From Pseudomonas viridiflava (GTDB taxonomy: Bacteria; Pseudomonadota; Gammaproteobacteria; Pseudomonadales; Pseudomonadaceae), in contig NZ_UWFA01000259.1 in NCBI RefSeq assembly GCF_900601905.1, positions 1 to 64,000 on the forward strand: DNA of 64,000 bases, given 5' to 3'. Shown piece by piece: positions 19,031 to 28,422 of this stretch. The translations under genes were made by a program, and so were the position numbers. The notes beneath the pieces were generated by a model that saw only the letters and a program-made list of their open reading frames with translations, made no database searches and was not told where the DNA came from. Numbering within the stretch: position 1 is the stretch's first letter; each line of letters opens with the position of its first letter.

Positions 19031-19929
19031 TGTTTGAGCTTGCCCAACTGCGTTGTTTTACCACCGTCGCCACCGAACTCAACTTTCGCAGAGCTGCGGA
19101 ACGGTTGAACATGACGCAACCGCCTTTGAGTCGGCAGATTCAATTGCTGGAACATCATCTGGGTGTGGCGCTGTTTACCCGCAGCACTCGAAGCGTGGCG
19201 CTGACGGCGGCCGGGCGAGCATTTTTCGTTGAGGCGCAGAACCTGCTGGAGCGCGCCCAGCAGGCGGCAACTTCGGCCAAACGCTTTGCCGAGGGCGACA
19301 TTGGCTCGGTGACCATCAGCTTTGTCGGTAGTGCGGTGTATGAATTTCTGCCCAAGGTCATCGCCGAAGCGCGGCTCAAGCAGCCCCACGTGAAAATCTC
19401 CCTCGAAGAAATGAACACCTACCAGCAGCACGAAGCCATGCGCGCCCGGCGTATCGATTTGGGCATCGTTCGCTCGCCACTGCTGCAACCGGGTTTTGCC
19501 ACCGAGTGTCTGGTGCGCGAACCCTTCGTGCTCGCGGTGCCCAGCCATCACCCGCTGGCGACGGCCGACAACGTGGCGGTGAGCGATCTGGACGGCCAGC
19601 CTTTCCTGATGTATTCCCATGCGGCGTATCCGCCGTTCAACGAACTGCTGATGGGCATGTTTCGCTCCGCCAGGGTCGCGCCTCAGTACGTACAGTGGTT
19701 GGGGTCGTCGCTGACGATTCTGGCGTTGGTCAACGCTGGCATGGGCCTGGCGCTGGTGCCGCGCTGCGCCCGCAACGTGGTGTTCAAGGGTGTGACCTTT
19801 CGCGACATCGATCTGGGGGAGGGCGTGCAGAGCGAACTGCATTTGATCTGGCGCTCGGACAACGACAATCCGGCGTTCAGCATGTTGCTGAATGCGATAC
19901 GCGGTGCGGTGGCGGCGGCTGCCGAGTGA
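19030..19929 (+). CDS. LysR-family regulator of the sugar-acid operon
   Basis: 299 residues from the ATG at 19030 (MFELAQLRCFTTVATELNF); an earlier in-frame start would run through the divergent promoter. N-terminal helix-turn-helix FRRAAERLNMTQPPLSRQIQ, then a periplasmic-binding-like effector domain (about 90-295). It is the expected activator of the divergent transporter-dehydratase operon, with a sugar acid as probable effector. Confidence 0.9.
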   Translation: MFELAQLRCFTTVATELNFRRAAERLNMTQPPLSRQIQLLEHHLGVALFTRSTRSVALTAAGRAFFVEAQNLLERAQQAATSAKRFAEGDIGSVTISFVGSAVYEFLPKVIAEARLKQPHVKISLEEMNTYQQHEAMRARRIDLGIVRSPLLQPGFATECLVREPFVLAVPSHHPLATADNVAVSDLDGQPFLMYSHAAYPPFNELLMGMFRSARVAPQYVQWLGSSLTILALVNAGMGLALVPRCARNVVFKGVTFRDIDLGEGVQSELHLIWRSDNDNPAFSMLLNAIRGAVAAAAE

Positions 19930-19935
19930 TATATC

Positions 19936-20029
19936 CGTGGGACCGGCTTTAGCCGGGAAGGCTTTATTTCAGACGATAGAAAAATCGGCTTGGTGTACCT
20001 ACCCCTTCCTGACTAAAGCCGGTCCCACA
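19936..20029. repeat. REP inverted pair, family B
   Basis: GTGGGACCGGCTTTAGCCGG faces CTAAAGCCGGTCCCAC. The same family is at 20832 and 45219. Confidence 0.85.
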
Positions 20030-20046
20030 AACGGTGCAGTTCCAAC

Positions 20047-20703
20047 TCAATTCACCGCCACCTGCCCCGAAACCACCAGCGCCTTGAGCGAGGCATCGAA
20101 CTGTTTCAGTGCATTCACCTGCAGTTCACGTTGCTGGTCGATCTGCGCAGCGATCTCGGCAGCGGCTTTGTCATGTACCCAGACCGCCGACAGTTGTTTG
20201 CCGCCGCTACCTTCGGCCTTGCCAATGTATTGCAGGTTCGAGTCATAGAATTTGGCCACGAACCGCGCTTCAACCTGAGTATTACGCTGGGTCAGCAGGC
20301 GGTTGTAGGTGTCGAGCATCACCACCACGTCCGGCCCAGCCTGCATCAGCGCGTCGAGAGTGTCGTAGACGGTCACCGAGGCGAACTGTTTCTGCAGCGA
20401 GCCCTTGAGCCAGTCGATCGCCAGTTTCGGGTCTGAACTGTTGACGAAAGCCTCGCGAATTCGGGCATCCAGACCCGCATTTTTCGCACCGTTCAAGGCC
20501 ATCGAATGATACTGCTCAAGGTACTGCAGCGTGCTCACAGTGTTTTCGCTATACAGCACACCCACTGATTGGCCGCGCTGCAAACCGGCGCCGCTGTCGG
20601 CGACCGGTTGAAAATGGCAGGTTGCTTGCTCGACTGCGAAAGCGGGCGCGATGGCGCTGCCAGTCAATACAGCGACCAGTGTCAGCAGGGTTGAGATTCT
20701 CAT
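20047..20703 (-). CDS. Exported hypothetical protein
   Basis: 218 residues. Signal peptide MRISTLLTLVAVLTGSAIAP with likely cleavage after AFA. The mature part is soluble with a single cysteine near its start, so probably periplasmic. The middle (DVVVMLDTYNRLLTQRNTQV, then FVAKFYDSNLQYIGKAEG) reads like a lipoprotein- or pilus-associated alpha/beta fold, but I do not recognise the family. The gene is alone between two family-B REP pairs. Confidence 0.8.
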   Translation of the reverse strand: MRISTLLTLVAVLTGSAIAPAFAVEQATCHFQPVADSGAGLQRGQSVGVLYSENTVSTLQYLEQYHSMALNGAKNAGLDARIREAFVNSSDPKLAIDWLKGSLQKQFASVTVYDTLDALMQAGPDVVVMLDTYNRLLTQRNTQVEARFVAKFYDSNLQYIGKAEGSGGKQLSAVWVHDKAAAEIAAQIDQQRELQVNALKQFDASLKALVVSGQVAVN

Positions 20704-20831
20704 CGCGCGTTCCTCGCAAGCGGTTTCGGTATGTGGCTATCCTCCTCTTTTGCGAAAAAAACAGAACTTGCGAATATCGATGGTGACTATCGATTGAACG
20801 AATGATGAGGTTTGAGGTGGAGTGTCCAGAC

Positions 20832-20921
20832 CTGTGGGACCGGCTTTGGCCGGAAGGCTGCATTTCAAGTGACTCAGTCCCGCTGCCATCTCAGTCTCTT
20901 CGCGGCTAAAGCCGGTCCCAC
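20832..20921. repeat. REP inverted pair, family B
   Basis: CTGTGGGACCGGCTTTGGCC faces GGCTAAAGCCGGTCCCAC around about 55 bases. Confidence 0.8.
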
Positions 20922-20943
20922 GAAATGCGCACTCCAAGTCAGG

Positions 20944-22167
20944 TCACTGTGGCCTCGTCGGTAACTTCCCCACCAACAGCACCCCAATCGCCATCCCCTG
21001 AATCACTGCAGCCAGTGTGAAAATCGCGATTCCGGCGCCGCCGCTGAACGCCTTCACCACCCCAAAGATAGCCGGCGCAAAGGCATAACAGCCCTGGGCC
21101 GTGGCAACGATCAACGCCACCACGCGCTGGCTTTGCTGGCGGGTGAACTCCGCCTGGGCAATCAGCGGCGGCAGCGAGGTTGCGTTGCCAATTCCTGCGC
21201 CGAACAACACCACGCCCAACCACACCAGCGCAGGCCACTGGCCGATGCCCAGCATCACCAGACAGCCGAGCAGCTGCGCGCCGTAGCTCAGGCTTGCCAC
21301 GTTGCGTCGGTTGGCATTGACGGGCATCAACCAGCCGACCAGGGTTCGGCCGACGATGGCGCTGGCCGTCGCCAGGCCCATCGCCAGGCCCGCCTGTTGT
21401 TCAGTGAGATGCTGCACCAGCAGCAGAAACAGATGAGTAATCAGGCCGATCTGCGCAAATAATCCCAGGGACATAGCGGTTGCCAGGGTCACGAACTGGC
21501 GATTGCGCCATAGCGAGATCGAGGGTGATGTGCTCGGGCTTACCGTTTCGGCAGGCGCCTGATCAGCGCCATCTGCATATTGCCCAAGGTGTTCGGGGCG
21601 CAAGGCAAAGACCTTGAATGACAGCAGGGCAATGACACACACCGATACGCAACCCACCCACAGCGCCGCCTGCCCGAAACCAAACTGGCTGATGAGGTAG
21701 ACCCAGGCTGAGGAAAAAATCACCCCGCCGATACTGGCTCCGTTGTAGGCCATGGCCAAGGCAGCAGGGCGCTTGCTGACAAACCACGGTGCGATGGCGG
21801 CATTGACCGCTGCCGCGCCCAGGGTCACCCAACCCAGACCACTGAGGATCGCCGCGATGAATAGCTGATATGGCTGTTCAGCCACTGCCCAGCCATACAC
21901 GCCGACCGCGAGCACGCAGGCCCCCGTCACGCTGACACGGGCCAGCCCGAAGCGTTGATACAATCGCGGCAGGTTGACGATCACCAGGGTGCCTGCCAGA
22001 AAATGAACGGTCACGGCTGCCGACCCCAGGGATACCGACCAATCGGTGCGCTGCAAGACCGCATAGAGAAAGATCGGCGGGCCATAAAAGCCGATCCCCC
22101 ATCCGAATACCGCCATCACGAACGTCGCTGCAACGACCCTGCTACCGAAGAAACCCGCTTGCTTCAT
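20944..22167 (-). CDS. MFS transporter
   Basis: 407 residues, twelve hydrophobic helices. The N-terminal half has FGWGIGFYGPPIFLYAV, a pattern of small-molecule MFS exporters/importers related to the OFA and CynX groups, and the loop after helix 2 is degenerate. Substrate unknown. It is divergent from an ArsR-type regulator with 74 bases between, so probably controlled by it. Confidence 0.85.
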   Translation of the reverse strand: MKQAGFFGSRVVAATFVMAVFGWGIGFYGPPIFLYAVLQRTDWSVSLGSAAVTVHFLAGTLVIVNLPRLYQRFGLARVSVTGACVLAVGVYGWAVAEQPYQLFIAAILSGLGWVTLGAAAVNAAIAPWFVSKRPAALAMAYNGASIGGVIFSSAWVYLISQFGFGQAALWVGCVSVCVIALLSFKVFALRPEHLGQYADGADQAPAETVSPSTSPSISLWRNRQFVTLATAMSLGLFAQIGLITHLFLLLVQHLTEQQAGLAMGLATASAIVGRTLVGWLMPVNANRRNVASLSYGAQLLGCLVMLGIGQWPALVWLGVVLFGAGIGNATSLPPLIAQAEFTRQQSQRVVALIVATAQGCYAFAPAIFGVVKAFSGGAGIAIFTLAAVIQGMAIGVLLVGKLPTRPQ

Positions 22168-22241
22168 GACTCACTTCCTTACTGTGCTGTGAACCTCAGT
22201 ATGATGAGCGGCCAATACGATGCTTCAGGGATGGCTGAACT

Positions 22242-22925
22242 ATGGATGTCGACTGTGCCGAGATTTCTCTCGCAGAGGTAGCGGGTGCGATCGCCGACCC
22301 GGCGCGCTCACGCATGTTGTGCAGCTTGCTCGATGGTCGGGCTCGCACCGCCACCGAGTTGGCGGCGGTCGCCGATGTGACCGCGTCTATGGCCAGCAAT
22401 CACTTCTCGCGGCTGCGTGAGCATGGGCTGGTCGAGCAGATCGTGCAGGGGCGGCACCGCTATTACCGGCTGGCGAACACGCGAGTGGCGCGGGCGCTGG
22501 AGTCATTGCTGTCGATCACCGAGCCGCGCGTCATTACGTTCCGGCCCAGCACCCCCGACGCGCTGCGCCATGCCCGGACCTGCTACGACCATTGCGCAGG
22601 CGAGTTCGCAGTCAGGCTGCACGATGTGCTGCTCAAAGCGGGCTGGATTGAGTTGCAGGGCAGGGACTACGTGATTACCGACCAGGGGGTGCAGTTGTTG
22701 ATTGAGCTGGGGATAGACGTGCATGCCATCAAAGCCCGGCGCAGACGCCTGGCTTACCCGTGCATGGACTGGAGTGAGCGTGCGCCGCACATCGGCGGCG
22801 CGCTGGGGGCCGCTCTGCTCGAATTGATGCTCAAACGCGGCTGGGTCACCCGCCAGCTCGACTCCCGAGCCTTGAACGTGACAGCCAAAGGTCGCGCCGC
22901 GCTGGCCAAGTCATTCAGCTTGTAG
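22242..22925 (+). CDS. ArsR-family transcriptional regulator
   Basis: 227 residues. The N-terminal winged helix (about 8-85) has PARSRMLCSLLDGRARTATE and ASNHFSRLREHGLVEQIVQG; the second half, YPCMDWSERAPHIGGALGAA, is the conserved tail of a long ArsR subfamily. The classical metal-binding CVC motif of ArsR/SmtB is absent. Divergent placement suggests it represses the MFS gene. Confidence 0.88.
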   Translation: MDVDCAEISLAEVAGAIADPARSRMLCSLLDGRARTATELAAVADVTASMASNHFSRLREHGLVEQIVQGRHRYYRLANTRVARALESLLSITEPRVITFRPSTPDALRHARTCYDHCAGEFAVRLHDVLLKAGWIELQGRDYVITDQGVQLLIELGIDVHAIKARRRRLAYPCMDWSERAPHIGGALGAALLELMLKRGWVTRQLDSRALNVTAKGRAALAKSFSL

Positions 22926-23060
22926 CGCCTCCCATGGCACTGGTCCCACAGGTGCCTCTCATTAGATACGAAACAACTGCTTGAATCGAAATCTGCGGGA
23001 GATTCCATGCTTTTTGATCAAGCCATTATTCCGAGAGTTATTGATCGCCTGGAATACAGC

Positions 23061-23218
23061 CTTCGCAAGCAAGCTTGCTCCCACAGGGTTTGCGGCTTAC
23101 TCGAATCCGTGGGAGCGAGCTTGCTCGCGAAGAGGCCGGGACATCGGCATATATTTCCGAATGCAAGAACATTGCCTTCGCGAGCAAGGTGGAGCGTGAC
23201 CCGGGTCGCTCCCACAGG
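23061..23218. repeat. Cluster of three family-E REP sequences
   Basis: CTTCGCAAGCAAGCTTGCTC (23061), GTGGGAGCGAGCTTGCTCGC (23109) and a third, reverse copy (23175-23218) interrupted by about 17 extra bases (GTGGAGCGTGACCCGGG) fill most of the 341-base gap between the ArsR gene and the PhoD-like gene. No gene is seen in the gap. Confidence 0.8.
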
Positions 23219-23266
23219 TCCGGTGTTTACTGCGCGACAGCGCGGCATCTGGACGACGTGGGCACC

Positions 23267-25195
23267 CTACGCCGCAGGGTCCGGCTCGATGAACCGTGTC
23301 GGCTCGCGCCCGCTGGCATTGAGCTGATAGATCTCGGTGGGGCGGCCTTCGGCATCGAAGAATACCTGGCCGACACCCGCCGAATTCCATAGCCGTTCAC
23401 CGACCCTGCTGTGCTCGGGGATGCGCGGCACTACGCGCATCAGGCGGCGTTTGGTAAACCAGTTCAGCGGCGAGCGCGGCGAGTAGAGCCAGCGATTGAG
23501 GCGATCGAACCAGTCCAGCAGACGCTGCGGGAACTCGTTCTTCAAACCGCTGCTGGTGATCTGCCAGATGTGCGGATTAGCGGTGTGATGGCGGATCAGG
23601 ATTTTGTAGACAAACGAGTAGTGCACGTCACCCGACAGAATCACGTAATTCCCCGGGGTGCGCGAATGGCGAAAGATATTGAGGATCACCTGCGCTGCGC
23701 CCCGATGCGCCATCCAGTTTTCGGCGTCAACCAACAACGGATGCCCGCACCAACTGAAAATTTTCTGCACGGTTTCGATCAGCTTGACCCCGAACACCGG
23801 CGCGGGCGAGACGATGATCGCCGAGCGGTGATCGAGCAAATCCTGCTGCAGCTCGCTCAACGCTTCCCAATCCAGCAGGCCCGAAGGCTGGTGCAGATTG
23901 AACTCGCTGCGCCAGCGGCGGGTGCGGGTGTCGAGCACTACCAGTGCCGGGGTGGTCGGCAGCACGTAATGCCATTGCTGGAATTTCAGTAGCCGATCAA
24001 TCAGGCCGTCCAGGGCTTCGCTCTGCAGGTGGCCGTCAGGAGTGTTTTGCGTCAGTTGCCGGGTGTGCTCCAGAAGCTCGGGAAAGGCGTCAGGGTTATT
24101 GCCCCAGCCCTGGCATAGCAGATAAGCCACCAGCGCGTTGCCGATAATGCGCTTGGAAAACGGATGACCGTAAGCTGTTTCCTCCCACTTGGCTGACAGA
24201 TTCCAGTCGTCGGTCACGTCGTGATCGTCGAAAATCATCAGGCACGGCAGATGGGCGAAGACCCGCGAAACGCCGCCAAGACCTGCAACGAAGGCATCGA
24301 TGCAGTGCTGTTCCTCTTCATAACGCGGCTGTTCGCCCGCTTCGAAGGCTGGCGGTGTCGGCGCGATCAGGGTCCACGGCACCGGTGACCAGACCAGCAT
24401 GTACATGGCGATCACTTCCGCCAGGGTCACCAGGTGATTGTCCGCACTGTTGCTGGTGAAGATCGGCTTGCGGGTGCCGCCGAAGAAGCGCTCGCGCAGG
24501 GTGTCGTTGCTTTTCAGCGCCGGTAACAGATCGGCGCGGTTGTAGTAGCTGGCGGGGTGATCGTAGAGCGCGGCGCTGTCACTGATCACGGCGCCGTCCA
24601 GGTACTCATGAAACAGGCCCAGACGTTCGATCAGGGCGTGAATGGCGCGCAGCATCGGCCCGGCGACATCATCGGCATAGACCTGATCGCCGCTCATCAT
24701 CAACAGTGCCGGACGCTGCAGGGCGTCCGGATTGCTCGCCAACAGCCGGTCAGCGCACAGCAAACCGTCTTCGGCAGGGTGATGCGGCTTGCGGCATGAG
24801 CCGTGGAGCAACTGGTCGATGCTGCTGCGCAGGACGAAATCCGGCAACTGCCGGTCGACATAGAGCAGATGCGGCGCCCAGTCGGCAATCCCGCGCTGCC
24901 CGTCGATCAGCAGATCGTAGGCAATGCGGGTATCGCAGGGCAGTGCGTCATCGAGTGGCACGTCGATCAGGTGAATGAAGGCCTGGCGTCCGACAGCGAT
25001 GACCTGGCATTGCTGCTCGTTCAGCTGAACATCCCGAGCGACCGCTTCGTCGCCAACCTGCAGGCGCAACGTCAGCGCCAACGGCTTCGAACCGACCAGC
25101 CACAGCACCAGGCGGCCAGGCTCAAGACGGCGCAGAATCGGGCCGGCGAGCACGCAGGGGAGATTTTGGGCTGTGGAAGCGGCAGGTACGGACAT
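23267..25195 (-). CDS. PhoD-like metallophosphatase
   Basis: 642 residues from the ATG at 25195; an in-frame TTG at 25264 would add 23 residues and neither has a strong ribosome site. Metal-binding motifs of the PhoD superfamily are MMSGDQVYADD (about 190), IFDDHDVTDDWN (about 345) and LSGDVHYSF (about 545). There is no signal peptide, so it is probably cytoplasmic, unlike secreted PhoD. The large size and lack of Tat signal point to the bacterial/fungal cytosolic PhoD-like branch. Substrate unknown. Confidence 0.85.
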   Translation of the reverse strand: MSVPAASTAQNLPCVLAGPILRRLEPGRLVLWLVGSKPLALTLRLQVGDEAVARDVQLNEQQCQVIAVGRQAFIHLIDVPLDDALPCDTRIAYDLLIDGQRGIADWAPHLLYVDRQLPDFVLRSSIDQLLHGSCRKPHHPAEDGLLCADRLLASNPDALQRPALLMMSGDQVYADDVAGPMLRAIHALIERLGLFHEYLDGAVISDSAALYDHPASYYNRADLLPALKSNDTLRERFFGGTRKPIFTSNSADNHLVTLAEVIAMYMLVWSPVPWTLIAPTPPAFEAGEQPRYEEEQHCIDAFVAGLGGVSRVFAHLPCLMIFDDHDVTDDWNLSAKWEETAYGHPFSKRIIGNALVAYLLCQGWGNNPDAFPELLEHTRQLTQNTPDGHLQSEALDGLIDRLLKFQQWHYVLPTTPALVVLDTRTRRWRSEFNLHQPSGLLDWEALSELQQDLLDHRSAIIVSPAPVFGVKLIETVQKIFSWCGHPLLVDAENWMAHRGAAQVILNIFRHSRTPGNYVILSGDVHYSFVYKILIRHHTANPHIWQITSSGLKNEFPQRLLDWFDRLNRWLYSPRSPLNWFTKRRLMRVVPRIPEHSRVGERLWNSAGVGQVFFDAEGRPTEIYQLNASGREPTRFIEPDPAA

Positions 25196-25283
25196 CCGGT
25201 AAGTTAACTCTGACAACAAAACAGCCGCCGATGGTAGCGCAAATACCTGACGTGGGGCTTTCAACCTGTCAGCGCTAATGCAC

Positions 25284-25359
25284 CTGTAGGAGCTGCCGAA
25301 GGCTGCGAAAGCGGTTCGTCTGATACACCGCCGTTCGCAGCCTTCGGCAGCTCCTACAG
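25284..25359. repeat. REP inverted pair, family C
   Basis: CTGTAGGAGCTGCCGAAGGC with TGCGAA faces an exact complement ending CTCCTACAG. Confidence 0.9.
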
Positions 25360-25378
25360 GGTGGCGCGAGGGCTTGTG

Positions 25379-25813
25379 CTATGCATTCTCGTTCCCAGGC
25401 CGCGTAAACGAATACCGGTCAATATCATCCCGCAGCTTCCAGCCCTGGCGTTGCCAATAGCGGGCCGCCGCCGTGTTGCTCTTGAACACATCAAGATGAG
25501 ACTTGTGAATCCCTTGCGCTTCCAGACTCGAAACACAGCGCTCGACCAGCGCATTGGCAATGCCCTGGCGGCGATAGTCGGGAAGCACCAGCAAATGTTG
25601 CAGATAGCCTCGGCGACCGTCATGCCCGGACATGATGCAGCCGCACATCGTACCGTTGGCTTCAGCAACAAAGCTGAGGCCGGGGTTGCGTTGCAGATAG
25701 CGCTCCGTTGATTCACGTGAGTCGGCATCACGCAGGGAAATACCCGGTGTGTCGCGCATCATGTGCACAATGGCCTGGTAATCGGCCAGGGTCATGATCC
25801 GGATGGTGAACAT
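25379..25813 (-). CDS. GNAT-family N-acetyltransferase
   Basis: 144 residues from the ATG at 25813 (MFTIRIMTLADYQAIVHMM). The acetyl-CoA loop is YRRQGIAN, preceded by the strand LQHLLVLPD, and the C-terminal NTAAARYWQRQGWK is the usual GNAT motif B. Substrate unknown. The gene follows the LysR gene on the same strand 49 bases later and may share its transcript. Confidence 0.88.
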   Translation of the reverse strand: MFTIRIMTLADYQAIVHMMRDTPGISLRDADSRESTERYLQRNPGLSFVAEANGTMCGCIMSGHDGRRGYLQHLLVLPDYRRQGIANALVERCVSSLEAQGIHKSHLDVFKSNTAAARYWQRQGWKLRDDIDRYSFTRPGNENA

Positions 25814-25862
25814 GGACTTGCCTCTCGCATTGCCTGCTGACGGGGCTGGCAGGCTAGCAGGA

Positions 25863-26774
25863 TCACAACAGTTTCGGCAGCAGGCTTTCCAGCTCGGCAA
25901 ACCGCTGACGCAGCATGGAGTGCAATTGCTGAAGGGTCGGCGAGAATTGTTTGCGGTGCGGGCAGACGAAATTCAACGGCACGGGTTCGCCGGGGTAATC
26001 GGGGAGCAGGACTTCCAGGCGTCCGGCCTGAATGTCAGCGCTGACATCAAGCCAGGACTTGTAGGCAATGCCTTCGCCAGCAACCGCCCAGCGTCGAGCG
26101 ACATCAGCGTCATCGCAAACCAGCGGGCCCGAGACCGTGATGGTCTGTGCGCCGATCCGCCATCTGTCATAGGTCCGCCCGCTGAGGGTGTAAAGCAGGC
26201 ACGCATGGTCCAGCAGACCTTCCGGTGTCTGCGGCCGGCCGTGTCGGGCCAGATAATCCGCTGAGGCCACCAGCACCCGGCGATTCCACGGCGCGAGCGG
26301 CAGGGCAATGTAATTGGCGTCTTCGATCACGCCGTAGCGAATCGCTACGTCCACCGGATCGCGAAACATATCCGCCACCTGGTCGGAAAAAAACAAACGC
26401 AGGTTCAAGGCCGGATGCTCGCGGCGAAACGCCGATAGCCAGGACAGCAGCACATTGCGGCCCAGATCGGACGGCGCCGCCACCTGCAGCGTGCCGCTGA
26501 GTTCGGCGCTTTGGCGTTTGAGCTTTTCCCGGCCCTCTTTCAGCGCGTCGAGCACCGTATGCGCAACCGGCAGGTATTGCTCACCCTCGGCGGTCAACCG
26601 CAGGCTGCGCGTCGAGCGGGCGAACAGGCGAATATCCAGTTCGCGCTCCAGGCGCTGGATGGCTGCCGCAACTTGCCCCGGCAGCAGGTCCACTTCCCGT
26701 GCCGCATTGGAAAAGCTGCCCAGCGCGGCGGTGCGCACGAACAGTTGCAGGTCACCCAGACGAATCATCTTCAC
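25863..26774 (-). CDS. LysR-family transcriptional regulator
   Basis: 303 residues. Helix-turn-helix SFSNAAREVDLLPGQVAAAI at about 20-39, then an effector domain of the CrgA-like kind (GTLQVAAPSDLGRNVLL). It is divergent from a quinone-oxidoreductase-like gene with 113 bases between, and is its likely regulator. Confidence 0.9.
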   Translation of the reverse strand: MKMIRLGDLQLFVRTAALGSFSNAAREVDLLPGQVAAAIQRLERELDIRLFARSTRSLRLTAEGEQYLPVAHTVLDALKEGREKLKRQSAELSGTLQVAAPSDLGRNVLLSWLSAFRREHPALNLRLFFSDQVADMFRDPVDVAIRYGVIEDANYIALPLAPWNRRVLVASADYLARHGRPQTPEGLLDHACLLYTLSGRTYDRWRIGAQTITVSGPLVCDDADVARRWAVAGEGIAYKSWLDVSADIQAGRLEVLLPDYPGEPVPLNFVCPHRKQFSPTLQQLHSMLRQRFAELESLLPKLL

Positions 26775-26845
26775 TCCAGTCGTGAAAGTGTTGGGCTATT
26801 TTAGGGGTTTTTCTTTGTGGCAGAGAAGGTGAGGATGGGTGCATT

Positions 26846-26873
26846 GCTTGAATCAACTCATCGCTTGTATCAA
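26846..26873. promoter_or_regulatory. Paired TTG-N3-CAA candidate operator
   Basis: GCTTGAATCAA and GCTTGTATCAA lie 17 bases apart, just before the oxidoreductase start. Each contains a TTG-N3-CAA dyad. They fit a LysR target between divergent genes. Confidence 0.5.
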
Positions 26874-26887
26874 TTTAAGGAACCTAC

Positions 26888-27895
26888 ATGAAAGCCATCG
26901 CCTTTACCCAACACGGTTTGCCCATCACAGACCCGAACGCCTTGATGGACATGGACCTGCCCAAGCCGACCCCGGGCGCGCGCGATCTGCTGGTTGAAGT
27001 CAGGGCGGTGTCGGTCAATCCGGTGGACACGAAAATCCGCGCCGGTTCAGCGGCAACCGAACCCAAGGTCGTGGGTTGGGATGCGGTGGGCGTGGTTCGT
27101 GAGGTCGGCACTGATGTCACGCTGTTCAAGGTCGGGGATGAGGTGTTCTACGCCGGATCCATTGTGCGTCCGGGCAGCTACAGCGAGTTTCATCTGGTGG
27201 ACGAGCGCATCGTCGGCCACAAACCAGCGTCGCTGGACGACGCCCACTCGGCGGCCTTGCCGCTGACCTCGATCACCGCATGGGAGCTGCTGTTTGATCG
27301 CCTTGGCGTGCCGGAAGGTGGTGGAGAAGGTGAGAGCCTGCTGATCGTGGGTGCCGCCGGTGGCGTTGGTTCGATCCTGATCCAGCTGGCGCGACAACTG
27401 ACCAGAATGACCGTGATTGGCACCGCCTCGCGTCCGCAAACCCAGGAGTGGGTCAAGCAACTGGGCGCTCACCACGTCATCGATCACAGCCAGCCACTGG
27501 TGGCGCAACTGGAACAGATCGGCGTTGGTCAGGTCACCCACGTTGCCAGCCTGACCCACACCGACCAGCACTTCGCACAGCTGATCGAAGCCCTGCGTCC
27601 GCAAGGTCGACTGGCGCTGATCGATGACCCGAAGACCCTCGACGTGATGCCCATGAAACGCAAGGCGCTGTCTTTGCACTGGGAGCTGATGTTCACCCGC
27701 TCACTGTTCGAAACCCCGGACATGATCAAGCAACATGAATTGCTCAACCGGGTTGCTTCGCTGATCGACGAGGGCGTTTTGAAAACCACCCTGGGTGAGC
27801 ATTTCGGCACCATCAACGCCGAAAACATGCGCCGCGCCCATGCCGTCATCGAGAGCGGAAAAGCGCAGGGCAAGATTGTGCTTGAAGGGTTTTGA
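26888..27895 (+). CDS. Zinc-free alcohol dehydrogenase / quinone oxidoreductase family
   Basis: 335 residues of the medium-chain dehydrogenase superfamily: GroES-like N-terminal half (about 25-115, VSVNPVDTKIRAG, GWDAVGVV) and a Rossmann half with LIVGAAGGVGSILIQLARQL. The cysteines that hold zinc in true alcohol dehydrogenases are missing, as in quinone oxidoreductases. It likely reduces quinones or enones with NADPH. AAGGA precedes the ATG. It is divergent from a LysR gene. Confidence 0.88.
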   Translation: MKAIAFTQHGLPITDPNALMDMDLPKPTPGARDLLVEVRAVSVNPVDTKIRAGSAATEPKVVGWDAVGVVREVGTDVTLFKVGDEVFYAGSIVRPGSYSEFHLVDERIVGHKPASLDDAHSAALPLTSITAWELLFDRLGVPEGGGEGESLLIVGAAGGVGSILIQLARQLTRMTVIGTASRPQTQEWVKQLGAHHVIDHSQPLVAQLEQIGVGQVTHVASLTHTDQHFAQLIEALRPQGRLALIDDPKTLDVMPMKRKALSLHWELMFTRSLFETPDMIKQHELLNRVASLIDEGVLKTTLGEHFGTINAENMRRAHAVIESGKAQGKIVLEGF

Positions 27896-27916
27896 TACTC
27901 GCGCCCTACCAGGTTT

Positions 27917-27992
27917 TGTAGGAGCTGCCGCAGGCTGCGAACACGATATTACTGACGCACGGTGATTTCGCTGTTCGCAGCCTGCGGCAGCA
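27917..27992. repeat. REP inverted pair, family C
   Basis: TGTAGGAGCTGCCGCAGGCT with GCGAA faces TTCGCAGCCTGCGGCAG; the outer arm of the right copy has decayed. Confidence 0.8.
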
Positions 27993-28020
27993 CCAACCGT
28001 TATTTTTACTTCAGCAGCGA

Positions 28021-28404
28021 TCACAACTGCGCCTCAATCGCCGCCTTGTCGATCACCGACCAGACCTGCTCGACCTTGCCCTCCTTGAACCGGTAGAACA
28101 CGTTTTCGCTGAACCGGACCTTTCTGCCATTTACCGGCAAGCCGAGGAATATCCCCGTGGGCGTGCAATCGAAGTCCAGTCGGCTGGCCACATGATTCGA
28201 ATCGGCGATCAGCAAGTGGACATGGAACTGCAGGTCAGGTATCTGCTGGTAATCGTTTTCAAGCATCTCGCGATAGCCTGAAAGCCCGACGCGTCGGTCA
28301 TTGTAATGAGCCTGCTCATGGACAAACATCCCCAGCTGCGCCCAGTTTTGCGCGTTCAGGCAGGCGATGTAGTCTCTGTACACCTTGGGAAGGTCGATGC
28401 TCAT
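28021..28404 (-). CDS. SnoaL-like ester cyclase-family protein
   Basis: 127 residues from the ATG at 28404, with AGAGG nine bases upstream; a GTG three codons earlier would be too close to it. The NTF2-like fold is seen in VYRDYIACLNAQNWAQLGMF at the start and FYRFKEGKVEQVWSVIDKAA at the end, typical of SnoaL/ester cyclase proteins. It lies 18 bases after an FAD oxidoreductase gene, so the two likely act on one compound. Substrate unknown. Confidence 0.82.
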   Translation of the reverse strand: MSIDLPKVYRDYIACLNAQNWAQLGMFVHEQAHYNDRRVGLSGYREMLENDYQQIPDLQFHVHLLIADSNHVASRLDFDCTPTGIFLGLPVNGRKVRFSENVFYRFKEGKVEQVWSVIDKAAIEAQL

Positions 28405-28422
28405 TTTCTTCACCCTCTGTCT

